A stretch of 7,524 bases of DNA from Muribaculaceae bacterium (GCA_029062725.1 JAIDPP010000082.1:1-7524); one strand, 5' to 3'. Counted from the stretch's first letter, positions 1 to 7,425 are shown. Notes: generated from the sequence alone by a model not told the origin. Program-made: numbers and translations.

Positions 1-1737
1 GTATTGATGCTCGTGCTGCTCTCCTCTTTGGCGATGGGCGACGTGAAGGGAATGGAGTTGCTGATGTCGATCGGGAAACTGATGTTCTTCCTTATAATTT
101 GGTTTATCGTAGGTGTCTATATTCTGCCGACTTTCCTTACTAAATCAAGGGAGTTTCTGAATGACGAGACGCTGCTTATCGTAGCTATGGGTCTTTGCTT
201 CTCTATGGCGATCTTCAGCGTCGTATGCGGCTTTTCCCTCGAACTCGGCGCTTTCGTGATGGGTTCCATACTTGCAGGTACGGTACTTGCCGAGAGGATG
301 GAGAAGGTGATTCAGCCGGTGAAGAATCTTTTCGGTGCGGTATTTTTTATCTCTGTCGGAATGATGGTGGACCCGACGGTGCTTGTCACCTATTGGTGGC
401 AGATCCTTATATTAGCGGCCGTGGTGATCGTAGGCATGATTACCTTCGGCACCCTCGGTATGCTTGTCACTGGCCAGAACCTGAAAGTGGCGATGGAGAG
501 TGGCTTCACTCTGACTCAGGTCGGCGAGTTCTCCTTCATCATCGCTTCCTTAGGAATGTCGCTCGGAGTGCTGAATGAATCCCTCTATCCTATCATAGTG
601 GCCGTATCGGTGCTGACGATTTTCACTACCCCCTATTTCATCTCAATGGCCGACGGGGCATACGCCATCGTGGAACGGCATCTTCCCAAAGGGCTCAACT
701 TCCTCATCTCGAGATATTCCAAGCAAGTGACCGATTCTAATGAGACCAAACGTCTGTGGAGCGCGATCATAAAACGCTATCTCTGGAGAATCGTCCTTTA
801 TTCGGTGATACTGCTGGCGGAGATTCTCGTTTCGCGAGAGTTTCTATTCCCGTTCCTCGAGAATCATTTTGAGAAGTTCGGCCATCTCGCCGCGACGGTC
901 ATCACTATGGCCGCAATGGCTCCCTTTCTTTTCGCTCTCTCCTTTTCCACCACCCGGCCTGATGAAAGGATACGCCTCCATCAGACGGCGTCGTTCTATG
1001 ATGTGCCTTTGGTGGCGATGAGGATTATACGCTATCTTGTGGCTTTGTTCTTTATCGTGTATTTCTGCACTCTCGCATATTCTACAGTGGTCGGCTGGCT
1101 GGTCGGAGCGGGTTGCTTCGTGCTGGTTATGATTTTCGCCTCGACCAAACTGGCGTCACACTATAAGAATATGGAGACCCGTTTCATGGATAACCTCAAT
1201 ATCCGGGAGAACACCCGGCTGGGTATCAACAACAATCTCGTCGATGACCTCCACCAGGCATTTATCGAAGTCGGACAGTGCTCACCTTTCGTCGGCGACC
1301 GGCTGAAGGATTCCGGACTGCGCCGCGACTATGGAGTGAGCGTGTCGAGCATCCAGCGCGGAGAAGATTATATGCCCCTCCCTTCAGCCGAGGCGCGCAT
1401 CTTCCCGGGAGATATCCTGGGAGTTATCGGCACTGACGATCAGCTAAAGCATCTCAACGAGGATATAGAGGCCTCGAGAAATCTGACAGCCATACGCAAC
1501 GATCAGCCGAAAGTGGAGCTGCAGAGCATAACGCTGACCGAGACGTCGCCGATTATCGGCATCCCGTTGGGCCAGACCGATATCCAGAAGGATTATTATT
1601 CGATGATTGTGAAGATTCAGCGCGATGAAGATCATTTCATCATGCCCACGCCCGATGTCGTGCTCCGGGCAGGTGATGCTGTCTGGGTTGTCGGCGATCC
1701 CTCGCAGTTCCCGATTATGAAGACGGGAAGTGAATGA
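1..1737 (+). CDS. Kef-type cation:proton antiporter (CPA2) with two C-terminal RCK_C domains, 5'-truncated by window edge
   Basis: Inner-membrane monovalent cation/H+ exchanger of the Kef/CPA2 class. The frame is open from base 1, so the 5' end is missing; the TTG at position 4 lies inside a membrane helix and is not a start. Residue numbers here count that TTG as 1. Visible landmarks are LELGAFVMGSILAG (79-92), the FFISVGMMVDP element (114-124) and TLTQVGEFSFIIAS (169-182), all matching the second half of the Kef exchanger fold. Four further hydrophobic segments follow (about 258-276, 294-314, 340-360, 362-380). Two soluble domains of RCK_C (TrkA_C) type then occupy about 420-488 and 502-572, each with a PGD/AGD turn before a GVIG or WVVG strand; in this family such domains bind ligands and gate transport. 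No Rossmann-type TrkA_N domain is seen. The acidic ion-binding motif expected in the fifth helix would lie just upstream of the window. Stop is TGA at 1735-1737. Family assignment is strong; the transported ion (K+ or Na+) cannot be told. Confidence 0.88.
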   Translation, partial: VLMLVLLSSLAMGDVKGMELLMSIGKLMFFLIIWFIVGVYILPTFLTKSREFLNDETLLIVAMGLCFSMAIFSVVCGFSLELGAFVMGSILAGTVLAERMEKVIQPVKNLFGAVFFISVGMMVDPTVLVTYWWQILILAAVVIVGMITFGTLGMLVTGQNLKVAMESGFTLTQVGEFSFIIASLGMSLGVLNESLYPIIVAVSVLTIFTTPYFISMADGAYAIVERHLPKGLNFLISRYSKQVTDSNETKRLWSAIIKRYLWRIVLYSVILLAEILVSREFLFPFLENHFEKFGHLAATVITMAAMAPFLFALSFSTTRPDERIRLHQTASFYDVPLVAMRIIRYLVALFFIVYFCTLAYSTVVGWLVGAGCFVLVMIFASTKLASHYKNMETRFMDNLNIRENTRLGINNNLVDDLHQAFIEVGQCSPFVGDRLKDSGLRRDYGVSVSSIQRGEDYMPLPSAEARIFPGDILGVIGTDDQLKHLNEDIEASRNLTAIRNDQPKVELQSITLTETSPIIGIPLGQTDIQKDYYSMIVKIQRDEDHFIMPTPDVVLRAGDAVWVVGDPSQFPIMKTGSE

Positions 1738-1744
1738 AAGATGC

Positions 1745-2686
1745 CTATCTCTCAGCCCGCATGGGATTATGGAGGAAATCATCATAGGAGAGGCGGATCC
1801 CCTCTTCAAGTTCGGTGGTATAGGTCCAGCCCAAGGAAGTGGCTTTACTTACGTCAAGAAGTTTCCGGGGCGTTCCGTTTGGGCGTGTGGTGTCCCAAAG
1901 TATCTCTCCTTCAAAACCTACCACCCTTGCCACCATCTCGGTAAGCTCCCGGATGCTCAGCTCCTTTCCCGTACCGGCGTTCACAGTCTCGTTGCCGGAA
2001 TAATTATTCATAAGGAATACACATAGATTGGCCAGATCATCTACATAAAGAAACTCCCTTAACGGAGAGCCGTCGCCCCAGCAAGTCACGCTCCCGGCGC
2101 CGCTCGCCTTAGCCTCGTGGAACCTCCTGATCAGGGCCGGGAGCACGTGCGAATGTTCCGGATGATAGTTGTCGTTAGGACCGTAGAGATTTGTCGGCAT
2201 TACGGATATGAAATCCGCCCCATACTGGCGGTTAAGATATTCACAGTATTTGAGCCCCGAAATCTTGGCTAAAGCGTATGCCTCGTTGGTCTGCTCGAGT
2301 TCGGAGGTCAGCAGACAACTCTCCGGCATCGGTTGGGGGGCCATACGCGGATAGATGCATGACGAACCCAGGAATTCAAGTTTCCGGCATCCGTTGCGCC
2401 ACGCTGCATTGATGACATTCATCTCCAGCATCATATTCTCATACATGAAATCAGCGGGCGCCGAGGCATTGGCAACGATCCCTCCTACCTTCGCGGCGGC
2501 AAGAAACACATATTCGGGCCTCTCCTCCTCGAAAAAGGCATTGACCGCGCGCTGGTCGGTCAAGTCGAGTTCCGAATGGGTGCGTGTCACGATATTGTCA
2601 TATCCCTGGCGGCGAAGTTCCCTGACGATCGCCGACCCGACCATCCCCCGGTGGCCGGCCACATATATCTTATCTCCTTTTTTCAT
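1745..2686 (-). CDS. fcl: GDP-L-fucose synthase (GDP-4-keto-6-deoxymannose 3,5-epimerase/4-reductase)
   Basis: Cytosolic NADPH-dependent enzyme for the last step of de novo GDP-L-fucose synthesis: it epimerises C3 and C5 of GDP-4-keto-6-deoxy-D-mannose and then reduces C4. The protein has 313 residues, the usual length. The nucleotide-binding GxxGxxG is GHRGMVG at residues 11-17. The short-chain dehydrogenase catalytic set is present: S108 in GSSCIYP, then Y137 and K141 in YALAK. C110 and H180 (in HSHVLP) fall one position after the Cys109/His179 acid-base pair known from the E. coli enzyme. The motifs [12 protein letters not shown] (163-174) and [10 protein letters not shown] (210-219) are also family-typical. 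The ATG at 2684-2686 lies 11 bp after the antiporter stop, behind a purine-rich AAAAGGGAAAT, so it is probably the last gene of the minus-strand operon. Its stop TAG (1745-1747) faces the Kef-type antiporter stop across 7 bp. The usual partner gmd is not adjacent. Confidence 0.96.
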   Translation of the reverse strand: MKKGDKIYVAGHRGMVGSAIVRELRRQGYDNIVTRTHSELDLTDQRAVNAFFEEERPEYVFLAAAKVGGIVANASAPADFMYENMMLEMNVINAAWRNGCRKLEFLGSSCIYPRMAPQPMPESCLLTSELEQTNEAYALAKISGLKYCEYLNRQYGADFISVMPTNLYGPNDNYHPEHSHVLPALIRRFHEAKASGAGSVTCWGDGSPLREFLYVDDLANLCVFLMNNYSGNETVNAGTGKELSIRELTEMVARVVGFEGEILWDTTRPNGTPRKLLDVSKATSLGWTYTTELEEGIRLSYDDFLHNPMRAER

Positions 2687-2697
2687 ATTTCCCTTTT

Positions 2698-4695
2698 TCA
2701 GAATTGTTTAGGATAAACCATAATGAGATTGTGCCGGCTGAAGTGCCTTCCAAGGAAGCCCGGCATACTGTCCAACTCGGAGCAGCACGACAGCGACCCT
2801 TTCCTGGCACCGATCACGACCAGAATATCCTCTTCCGTTATCTGACCGGAAAGCAGGATGAAGTCGTCCCAGACACACATCGTCCGGAATTCATATCTGA
2901 CCTCGTAGCCCCCCTCAGTCAGGGCGGCGCGCATATATTCCTCCGTCTTGGGATAAGCCAGGATGATAAGGCGCGCCCCGATGGCGGCTCCCAAATTGGC
3001 GAGACGCATTATCCAGAGCTGAAACCCGGTCTCGAACTCGGCGTTCTCAGGCACCACTATAAATATACGGTCAACTGTATTAAGCGGTATGAAACACCGC
3101 GACATGAATATCATCTTGTTGGTGGAGCGTAGCAGCTGTTCGACCATCGATCCGTAGAAGGTATCCACGATATTCCCTTTACGGTGAAGCCCTATGATGA
3201 ATTCGGTATTGTTTACCTCGCGCCCTACATTGCTGAGTGCCGATGCCACGTTGATATCGAACCGCTCTATCTCTTTGACTCTTATATCGGCGTTCTCGGC
3301 TGTCTGCACTGCCTCGCGCATAGCGTTGCGCCCCATCGCCTTCACCCCGGGATCATCCGAGTTTCTGACAAAGAGAGCACAGATCTCGCTCCTGTTGGCC
3401 GGCGCGCGCATGAAGAGAGCAAGTTTCATCAGTCCGGCCGACGTCAGCGGATTGGAGACTGCCACGACCTGACGGGCGTATTCTCCACGCCCCATATCCT
3501 CATGTGAAAGATCTTCGGCCGTAATGGCCATTCTGATCTTCTTTGCCGATCGCTCCGTAGCTAACGAGGAGACTATGCAGCAGAATAGGATCATCACCAC
3601 AGCTCCATTCATCACATCCTCGCTCAGCATCCCGTATTCATATCCGATCATCGTGGCGGCGATGGTGGCGGCCGCCTTGCCGGAACTTAGTCCGAATATC
3701 AGACGGCGGTCAACAGCCGAGAAGCGGAACATCTTCTGCGCCCCGTATGCCGCAAGCCATTTGGCCACCAAAGCTACCAAGGTCATGTTTGCGGCTACCC
3801 AGGCTACATTCCAGCCTTTCACGATCACTCCGACATTTATAAGCATCCCGACTCCGATCAGGAAGTAAGGGATGAAGATCGCGTTGCCTACGAAGCGGAT
3901 ATTACGCATCAGCGACGACCGGTCCGGAATCATCTTGTTGAGGACAAGACCGGCGTAAAAAGCTCCTAAGATAGCCTCCAGACCGATCACCTTGGCCAAC
4001 AGGGACGCGACGAACACGAGCGCCAGAATGAAGATAAACTGCGACACGGAGTCGTTGTTCTGCTTGAAGAACCGTCGCGTAAGCCATGGGAAGGACCACC
4101 CTACAACCGCCGCGTATATCACCATTAGCACCAGAAGTCTAACCACATCCTGCCATTGGAATGTGCCCCGGAGATGGACCGTCACCACTTGCGCCAAAGC
4201 GATGAGCGCAAGAAGCACGGCCACGATCGTGCCGCATACTGCCACTACTGCGGCACGCTGGTTGGAAAGACCGAACTTACTGACCGTCGGATAGCTTACA
4301 AGCGTATGGGAGGCATACATCGACGCTATGAGGACGGAGGTGGTCCAGTCAACGCCGAAAGCATAGCGCGACCCGAATATTCCGAACAGCATCGGCAGGC
4401 TGAACGACAACAGACCGAATACGATCCCTTTCTTCATGTATTTCCGCAGATGGAACATATCTATCTCCACCGCTGCGAGAAACATTATGTAGAGGATACC
4501 AACCTCACCGAATATCCTGAAACTCGAATCGCGGTCAAGAAGATTGAATCCGTAGGGGCCTACGGCCATACCGGCAAGGATCAGGCCTACGATCTGAGGA
4601 ATCTTAAGCCTGCGAAACACCAATGGCCCGAGCAATATCACCAGCAATACAAGGAGGAATATCGCTACCGGCTGCTGAAGAGGGAATGAGAACAC
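2698..4695 (-). CDS. CPA2-family cation:proton antiporter with C-terminal tandem Usp-like domains
   Basis: Predicted inner-membrane Na+(K+)/H+ exchanger of 665 residues. About 12 hydrophobic helices fill residues 7-380. Landmarks are [16 protein letters not shown] (32-47), [11 protein letters not shown] (128-138), [16 protein letters not shown] (238-253), [12 protein letters not shown] (276-287) and [11 protein letters not shown] (337-347), whose K340 suits the conserved membrane lysine of CPA2 proteins. The cytoplasmic tail carries two universal-stress-protein-like repeats (about 408-531 and 540-663), each with a decayed nucleotide-loop-like stretch ([22 protein letters not shown]). The helix following ASHTLV reads [11 protein letters not shown], where I remember relatives having a TD pair; see findings. 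Start choice: GTG at 4693-4695 is preceded by AGAAAG, lies 10 bp after the tatD stop and puts the first helix at the N-terminus. The frame stays open to a GTG at 4746, but that adds 17 polar residues and overlaps tatD by 41 bp. Stop is TGA at 2698-2700. Family is firm, start moderately so. Confidence 0.87.
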   Translation of the reverse strand: MFSFPLQQPVAIFLLVLLVILLGPLVFRRLKIPQIVGLILAGMAVGPYGFNLLDRDSSFRIFGEVGILYIMFLAAVEIDMFHLRKYMKKGIVFGLLSFSLPMLFGIFGSRYAFGVDWTTSVLIASMYASHTLVSYPTVSKFGLSNQRAAVVAVCGTIVAVLLALIALAQVVTVHLRGTFQWQDVVRLLVLMVIYAAVVGWSFPWLTRRFFKQNNDSVSQFIFILALVFVASLLAKVIGLEAILGAFYAGLVLNKMIPDRSSLMRNIRFVGNAIFIPYFLIGVGMLINVGVIVKGWNVAWVAANMTLVALVAKWLAAYGAQKMFRFSAVDRRLIFGLSSGKAAATIAATMIGYEYGMLSEDVMNGAVVMILFCCIVSSLATERSAKKIRMAITAEDLSHEDMGRGEYARQVVAVSNPLTSAGLMKLALFMRAPANRSEICALFVRNSDDPGVKAMGRNAMREAVQTAENADIRVKEIERFDINVASALSNVGREVNNTEFIIGLHRKGNIVDTFYGSMVEQLLRSTNKMIFMSRCFIPLNTVDRIFIVVPENAEFETGFQLWIMRLANLGAAIGARLIILAYPKTEEYMRAALTEGGYEVRYEFRTMCVWDDFILLSGQITEEDILVVIGARKGSLSCCSELDSMPGFLGRHFSRHNLIMVYPKQF

Positions 4696-4705
4696 TTCGC
4701 TTTCT

Positions 4706-5479
4706 TTAGAGTGTGAATATTTCTTTGGCGTTGGCGTCCGTAACACGCTCCACCTCTTCGGGGCTTAGACCCAACACTTCGGCCGTCTTGTCGCGGACGG
4801 AACCCAAATAGGAGGATTCGTTCCTCTCCCCGCGATGAGGCACGGGAGCCAGATAAGGGGAATCGGTCTCGAGCACGATGCGGTCCAACCCTATCTCGGG
4901 AAGAGCTTCGCGGACCTTGGCCGCGTTCTTGAAAGTGACGACTCCGTTGATTCCGAACCATGGGTCGCACACCTCACGGATTCGCCTCACCTCCTCAGGG
5001 CCGTAGGTAAAACTATGGAATATCATCTTGGGACGCTCTCCCGTCTTGGAGGCGATCACTTCGAGAGCCTCCCCGAGGCCTTCTCGGCAATGGATGATAA
5101 GTGGCAGCCCGTGACGGACTGCCCAGTCATACTGTCTGGAAAATGCCTCCTTCTGCCCTTCCGGATTGGATTTATCCCAATAAAGGTCTATTCCGGTCTC
5201 ACCTATGGCACTGAAGGATTCCGGAGAGGCTTCCAGAATATCCTCCATCCTGTCGAGAATCGAACCGGGATTGTCTCCAAGCTCTGTCGGATGAAGGCCG
5301 ATCGCTATCCGGGTATTAGCCGGGTAGCGTCGGTGAAGGATTGTCATCGGGGCGATGGAATCGAAATCCACACCGGGGAATATCATCATTCCGACTCCTG
5401 AAGAAATGGCTCTCTCTACCGCAAGAACGCCCCCATCCTCATAGTCGGACATGTAGAGATGCGTGTGGGTATCGGTCAT
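4706..5479 (-). CDS. tatD: TatD-family metal-dependent hydrolase (putative DNase)
   Basis: TIM-barrel amidohydrolase-superfamily protein of 257 residues, the usual TatD length and presumably cytosolic. Characterised relatives are Mg2+-dependent 3'-5' exonucleases acting on single-stranded DNA or RNA; other members are D-tyrosyl-tRNA deacylase-like or of unknown substrate. The full metal-ligand set is visible: H5 and H7 in DTHTHL, E94 in GETGIDLYWD, H130 in IIHCRE, H155 in IFHSF and D206 in LETDSPYLAPVPHRG. H63 in GLHP is also conserved in the family. The ATG (5477-5479) overlaps the prenyl synthase stop as ATGA, and AGGAAG lies shortly upstream inside that gene, so translation is probably coupled. 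The stop TAA is at 4706-4708. Family membership is very clear. The exact paralogue (TatD, YcfH or YjjV type) cannot be fixed by eye, so the symbol is used in the family sense. Confidence 0.93.
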   Translation of the reverse strand: MTDTHTHLYMSDYEDGGVLAVERAISSGVGMMIFPGVDFDSIAPMTILHRRYPANTRIAIGLHPTELGDNPGSILDRMEDILEASPESFSAIGETGIDLYWDKSNPEGQKEAFSRQYDWAVRHGLPLIIHCREGLGEALEVIASKTGERPKMIFHSFTYGPEEVRRIREVCDPWFGINGVVTFKNAAKVREALPEIGLDRIVLETDSPYLAPVPHRGERNESSYLGSVRDKTAEVLGLSPEEVERVTDANAKEIFTL

Positions 5480-6444
5480 TTCTTTCTTCCTGTGAGTTTC
5501 TCTACCACGGCGCGGAAAGCCTCCTTATCATCGTCGCTCAGGGAAGTGGCCTTGAGGGCAGTAAGCGCCTTTGCCGAATAAGAGGAGATCTCCTGACGAC
5601 AGATGGCCGAAAGGTTCATTTTTTCGTAGAGACGGGTCACGACCTTTACCTTGGTATCGCCGGCCGGTAGCTTCATAGCGTCGCTCAAGGCCTCGGCTTC
5701 AGGTCCTCCGATCGCCGCTCCACGCAGCATGAGATATGATTTCTTATTATTGTTGATGTCGCCTCCTATCGGTTTGCCGAATGTGGTGGAATCGCCGAAC
5801 ACATCCAGCCAGTCGTCCTGAATCTGGAAAGCGACGCCCAACATCATGCCGTATTCAAACATCTTGTCAGCGTCTTTTTCCGACGCGCCTCCGATAAGGG
5901 CACCGATCTTGCATGCCGCCCCGATAAGGGAGCCTGTCTTGTCCATGATCATGCGGATATAGTCTTCGAGAGTAACGTTGTCGGAGGTTTCGAAATCCAT
6001 GTCGAGACGCTGTCCCTCATAGACTCTTATTGCCATGGAATTGAAGGTATCGAGCACGGCGCGAAGAAGGCTGTCGTCAACTTCGGTCATAAGCTGGGTG
6101 GCGAGGGTCAGCATGGTGTCGCCTGAAAGAATGGCGGCATTGACACCCCATTTTGCATAGACCGACTGCCGGCCGCGGCGTGTGTCGGAATTATCCATCA
6201 CGTCATCGTGTAGAAGGGTGAAGTTATGGAACACCTCAATTCCGGCAGCGGCCGAAAAAGCTTCCGTAGCTTTTCCGCCGAAACAGTCGGCGGCCATGAG
6301 AAGCAACGACGGGCGAAGACGTTTCCCTCCTGATGCCAGCGCGTATGAGATAGGCTGGTAAAGGGTGTCAAGTATTCCTCCTGGGAGGTTGATTTCACGG
6401 ATGGATTTTTCCATCTGAGCCGAGTAATCCGATATTCTTTTCAT
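5476..6444 (-). CDS. Polyprenyl diphosphate synthase (trans-isoprenyl diphosphate synthase)
   Basis: Cytosolic all-alpha prenyltransferase of 322 residues that condenses isopentenyl diphosphate onto allylic primers, making precursors for quinones or other prenyl lipids. The substrate motif GGKRLRP is at 39-45. The first Asp-rich motif DDVMD (80-84) continues NSDTRRG, and the second is QDDWLD (209-214). K169-T170 and K224 in FGKPIGGD are the other diphosphate-binding positions. The first motif is DDxxD without the two-residue insertion of bacterial farnesyl diphosphate synthases, which points to a GGPP/octaprenyl-type enzyme; F75, five residues before the motif, would favour a shorter product such as C20. 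Chain length therefore remains open, and no symbol (ispA, ispB or crtE) is justified. The ATG is at 6442-6444 with an A-rich leader and no clear Shine-Dalgarno site. It is the first gene of the tight block, 68 bp after the lipoprotein gene, and overlaps tatD by 4 bp. Confidence 0.94.
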   Translation of the reverse strand: MKRISDYSAQMEKSIREINLPGGILDTLYQPISYALASGGKRLRPSLLLMAADCFGGKATEAFSAAAGIEVFHNFTLLHDDVMDNSDTRRGRQSVYAKWGVNAAILSGDTMLTLATQLMTEVDDSLLRAVLDTFNSMAIRVYEGQRLDMDFETSDNVTLEDYIRMIMDKTGSLIGAACKIGALIGGASEKDADKMFEYGMMLGVAFQIQDDWLDVFGDSTTFGKPIGGDINNNKKSYLMLRGAAIGGPEAEALSDAMKLPAGDTKVKVVTRLYEKMNLSAICRQEISSYSAKALTALKATSLSDDDKEAFRAVVEKLTGRKK

Positions 6445-6512
6445 CTATATATGTGTTTTTGACTCTATTTAAATTAAATGGCCTCTGTATGAATGAAGCC
6501 CGAGAGACTGCA
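6445..6512 (-). other. 68-bp spacer between lipoprotein gene and prenyl synthase gene
   Basis: This AT-rich spacer holds no convincing hairpin terminator. On the minus strand it has only a poor match to a Bacteroidales -7 box (TAATTTAA around 6466-6475) and no clear -33 box. The prenyl synthase block is therefore either read through from the lipoprotein promoter or driven by a weak promoter that I cannot define by eye. Confidence 0.35.
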
Positions 6513-7127
6513 TTATCTTAGATTGATAAATTTCTCGTAGATCTCTTTCTTCACATCCTTGTCTTTGTCAAGACGCAGAGCTTCTGTGAATCCGGTGACA
6601 AATCGGCGGTAGGTCGCCGTGTCCTCCCCGCAGACCTTCCTGAAATCCTCAATCTCTTTCTCGACATCCTTTGCCGATAGATTCTTCTCCCTCACCCGGG
6701 AAAGATAGCCGAGGCCGAGTTCGAGACCGAAGCTGACGGGATCGTTGGTTTTAACGCGGTTAAAAAGGATGAAGCGTTGGGAAAGTGTTATCTCCTCCTT
6801 GAGGCGGGTGGATTCGCGGATATAATCCTCGAGTTTCTCACCGGTATAGTTCGTCATCGCATAATCCTCGGCGATAGCGAGCGTATCGATCCGCAACCCT
6901 TTCTTTTGCCCGAGCGCGGCCTCGATCACAAACCGCGCGACAGAGTCAGGACTGGACGTTCGCATCACGTATGCCACTTTCTCAGTATCGCTAAGTTTGG
7001 CGAAGTCCTTAGGAAAGCCCGAGTCGCTCTCCGCGCCCTTTTTCCCGCATCCCGTCATGGCCAACATCGCCACGGCAATCGAAGCGAGGAAAACCATCAT
7101 CTTTTTACCCGTCATCTTCATGGTCAT
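6513..7127 (-). CDS. Small predicted lipoprotein of unknown function
   Basis: A 204-residue protein that I cannot assign to a named family. A type II signal peptide is clear: basic N-terminus (MTMKMTGKK), hydrophobic core at about 11-24 and the lipobox-like LAMTGC ending at C27, the predicted lipidated cysteine. The mature part (28-204) is charged and looks mostly helical, with RTSSPDSVARFVIEAAL at about 56-72, then Lys/Glu-rich segments and a helical C-terminus ending KEIYEKFINLR. No catalytic motif, repeat or further membrane segment is seen. It resembles uncharacterised Bacteroidales proteins from memory only. Three in-frame ATGs (7127, 7121, 7115) all keep the signal peptide; the first is used here, but none has a decisive ribosome site. 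It precedes the prenyl synthase gene on the same strand. The site is probably the periplasmic face of the inner or outer membrane. Confidence 0.8.
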   Translation of the reverse strand: MTMKMTGKKMMVFLASIAVAMLAMTGCGKKGAESDSGFPKDFAKLSDTEKVAYVMRTSSPDSVARFVIEAALGQKKGLRIDTLAIAEDYAMTNYTGEKLEDYIRESTRLKEEITLSQRFILFNRVKTNDPVSFGLELGLGYLSRVREKNLSAKDVEKEIEDFRKVCGEDTATYRRFVTGFTEALRLDKDKDVKKEIYEKFINLR

Positions 7128-7203
7128 AATTTCAAAAGAGAACCCATTATCCCCTATTCGGCCGGAAAAGAGGCAAAATCGGGGTGATTGATTAAAATTT
7201 ACG

Positions 7204-7211
7204 CAAATTTA
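7204..7211 (-). promoter_or_regulatory. Candidate -7 box for the lipoprotein gene
   Basis: The minus strand reads TAAATTTG, an exact match to the Bacteroidetes -7 consensus TAnnTTTG, placed 76 bp before the first ATG of the lipoprotein gene. No good TTTG/TTG lies 19-21 bp upstream; the nearest is TTGAC at 7236-7240, about 24 bp away. The region is AT-rich, so a chance match is possible. Confidence 0.35.
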
Positions 7212-7233
7212 CAAAAAAAGTGGTAAAATCTTA

Positions 7234-7263
7234 TTGTCAATTCAGAGAAAAGCATTAACTTCG
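7234..7263 (+). promoter_or_regulatory. Candidate promoter for tRNA-Ser
   Basis: TTG at 7234-7236, a 19-bp spacer and TAACTTCG at 7256-7263 match the Bacteroidetes vegetative promoter pattern (TTG near -33, TAnnTTTG near -7) with one mismatch in the -7 box. Transcription would begin near 7270, giving a leader of about 20 nt before the tRNA. The spacing and position support it; the assignment is by motif only. Confidence 0.5.
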
Positions 7264-7289
7264 CAGTGCAAAAGAAAAAAATACATTTT

Positions 7290-7377
7290 GGAGTGGTGCT
7301 CGAGTGGCTGAAGAGGCACGCCTGGAAAGCGTGTATACGCCAAAAGCGTATCCCGAGTTCGAATCTCGGTCACTCCG
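7290..7377 (+). tRNA. tRNA-Ser(GGA), type II with long variable arm
   Basis: The complete cloverleaf folds by hand. The acceptor GGAGTGG (7290-7296) pairs with TCACTCC (7370-7376), including one terminal G-T pair. The D stem is CTC/GAG (7299-7301 with 7313-7315). The anticodon stem CACGC/GCGTG (7317-7321, 7329-7333) holds the loop CTGGAAA with anticodon GGA at 7324-7326, reading UCC and UCU serine codons. A long variable arm ATACGC/GCGTAT (7335-7340, 7346-7351) marks a class II tRNA. The T arm is CCGAG-TTCGAAT-CTCGG (7353-7369). The discriminator is G7377, as usual for serine tRNA. The next bases are CCG, so the 3' CCA is not encoded and must be added enzymatically. Confidence 0.97.
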
Positions 7378-7386
7378 CCGAAGATG

Positions 7387-7425
7387 AATCAGCCGACATC
7401 AAATTGATGTCGGCTGATTTTGTAT
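7387..7425 (+). terminator. Rho-independent terminator of the tRNA-Ser transcript
   Basis: A perfect 16-bp inverted repeat, AATCAGCCGACATCAA (7387-7402) and its complement (7404-7419), is separated by one A; the working hairpin would have a 14-bp stem and a 5-nt loop. It is followed by TTTT and then GTATTT on the plus strand. It starts 9 nt after the tRNA 3' end, where a terminator is expected. The minus-strand side lacks a T tract, so it works best rightward. Confidence 0.85.

Noticed and set aside
4..12. TTG/ATG near the left edge as the start of the first antiporter
   Set aside because: The frame is open from base 1, and these codons lie inside a membrane helix midway through the Kef exchanger fold. 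The gene begins outside the window.
4156..4689. 177-codon plus-strand reading frame opposite the second antiporter
   Set aside because: Its translation is low-complexity and polar with no family character, and it is the complement of a membrane-protein gene with clear motifs. It is a shadow frame.
4835..5401. 188-codon plus-strand reading frame opposite tatD
   Set aside because: It lies wholly opposite a TatD gene with all metal ligands intact, and no independent support for coding is visible.
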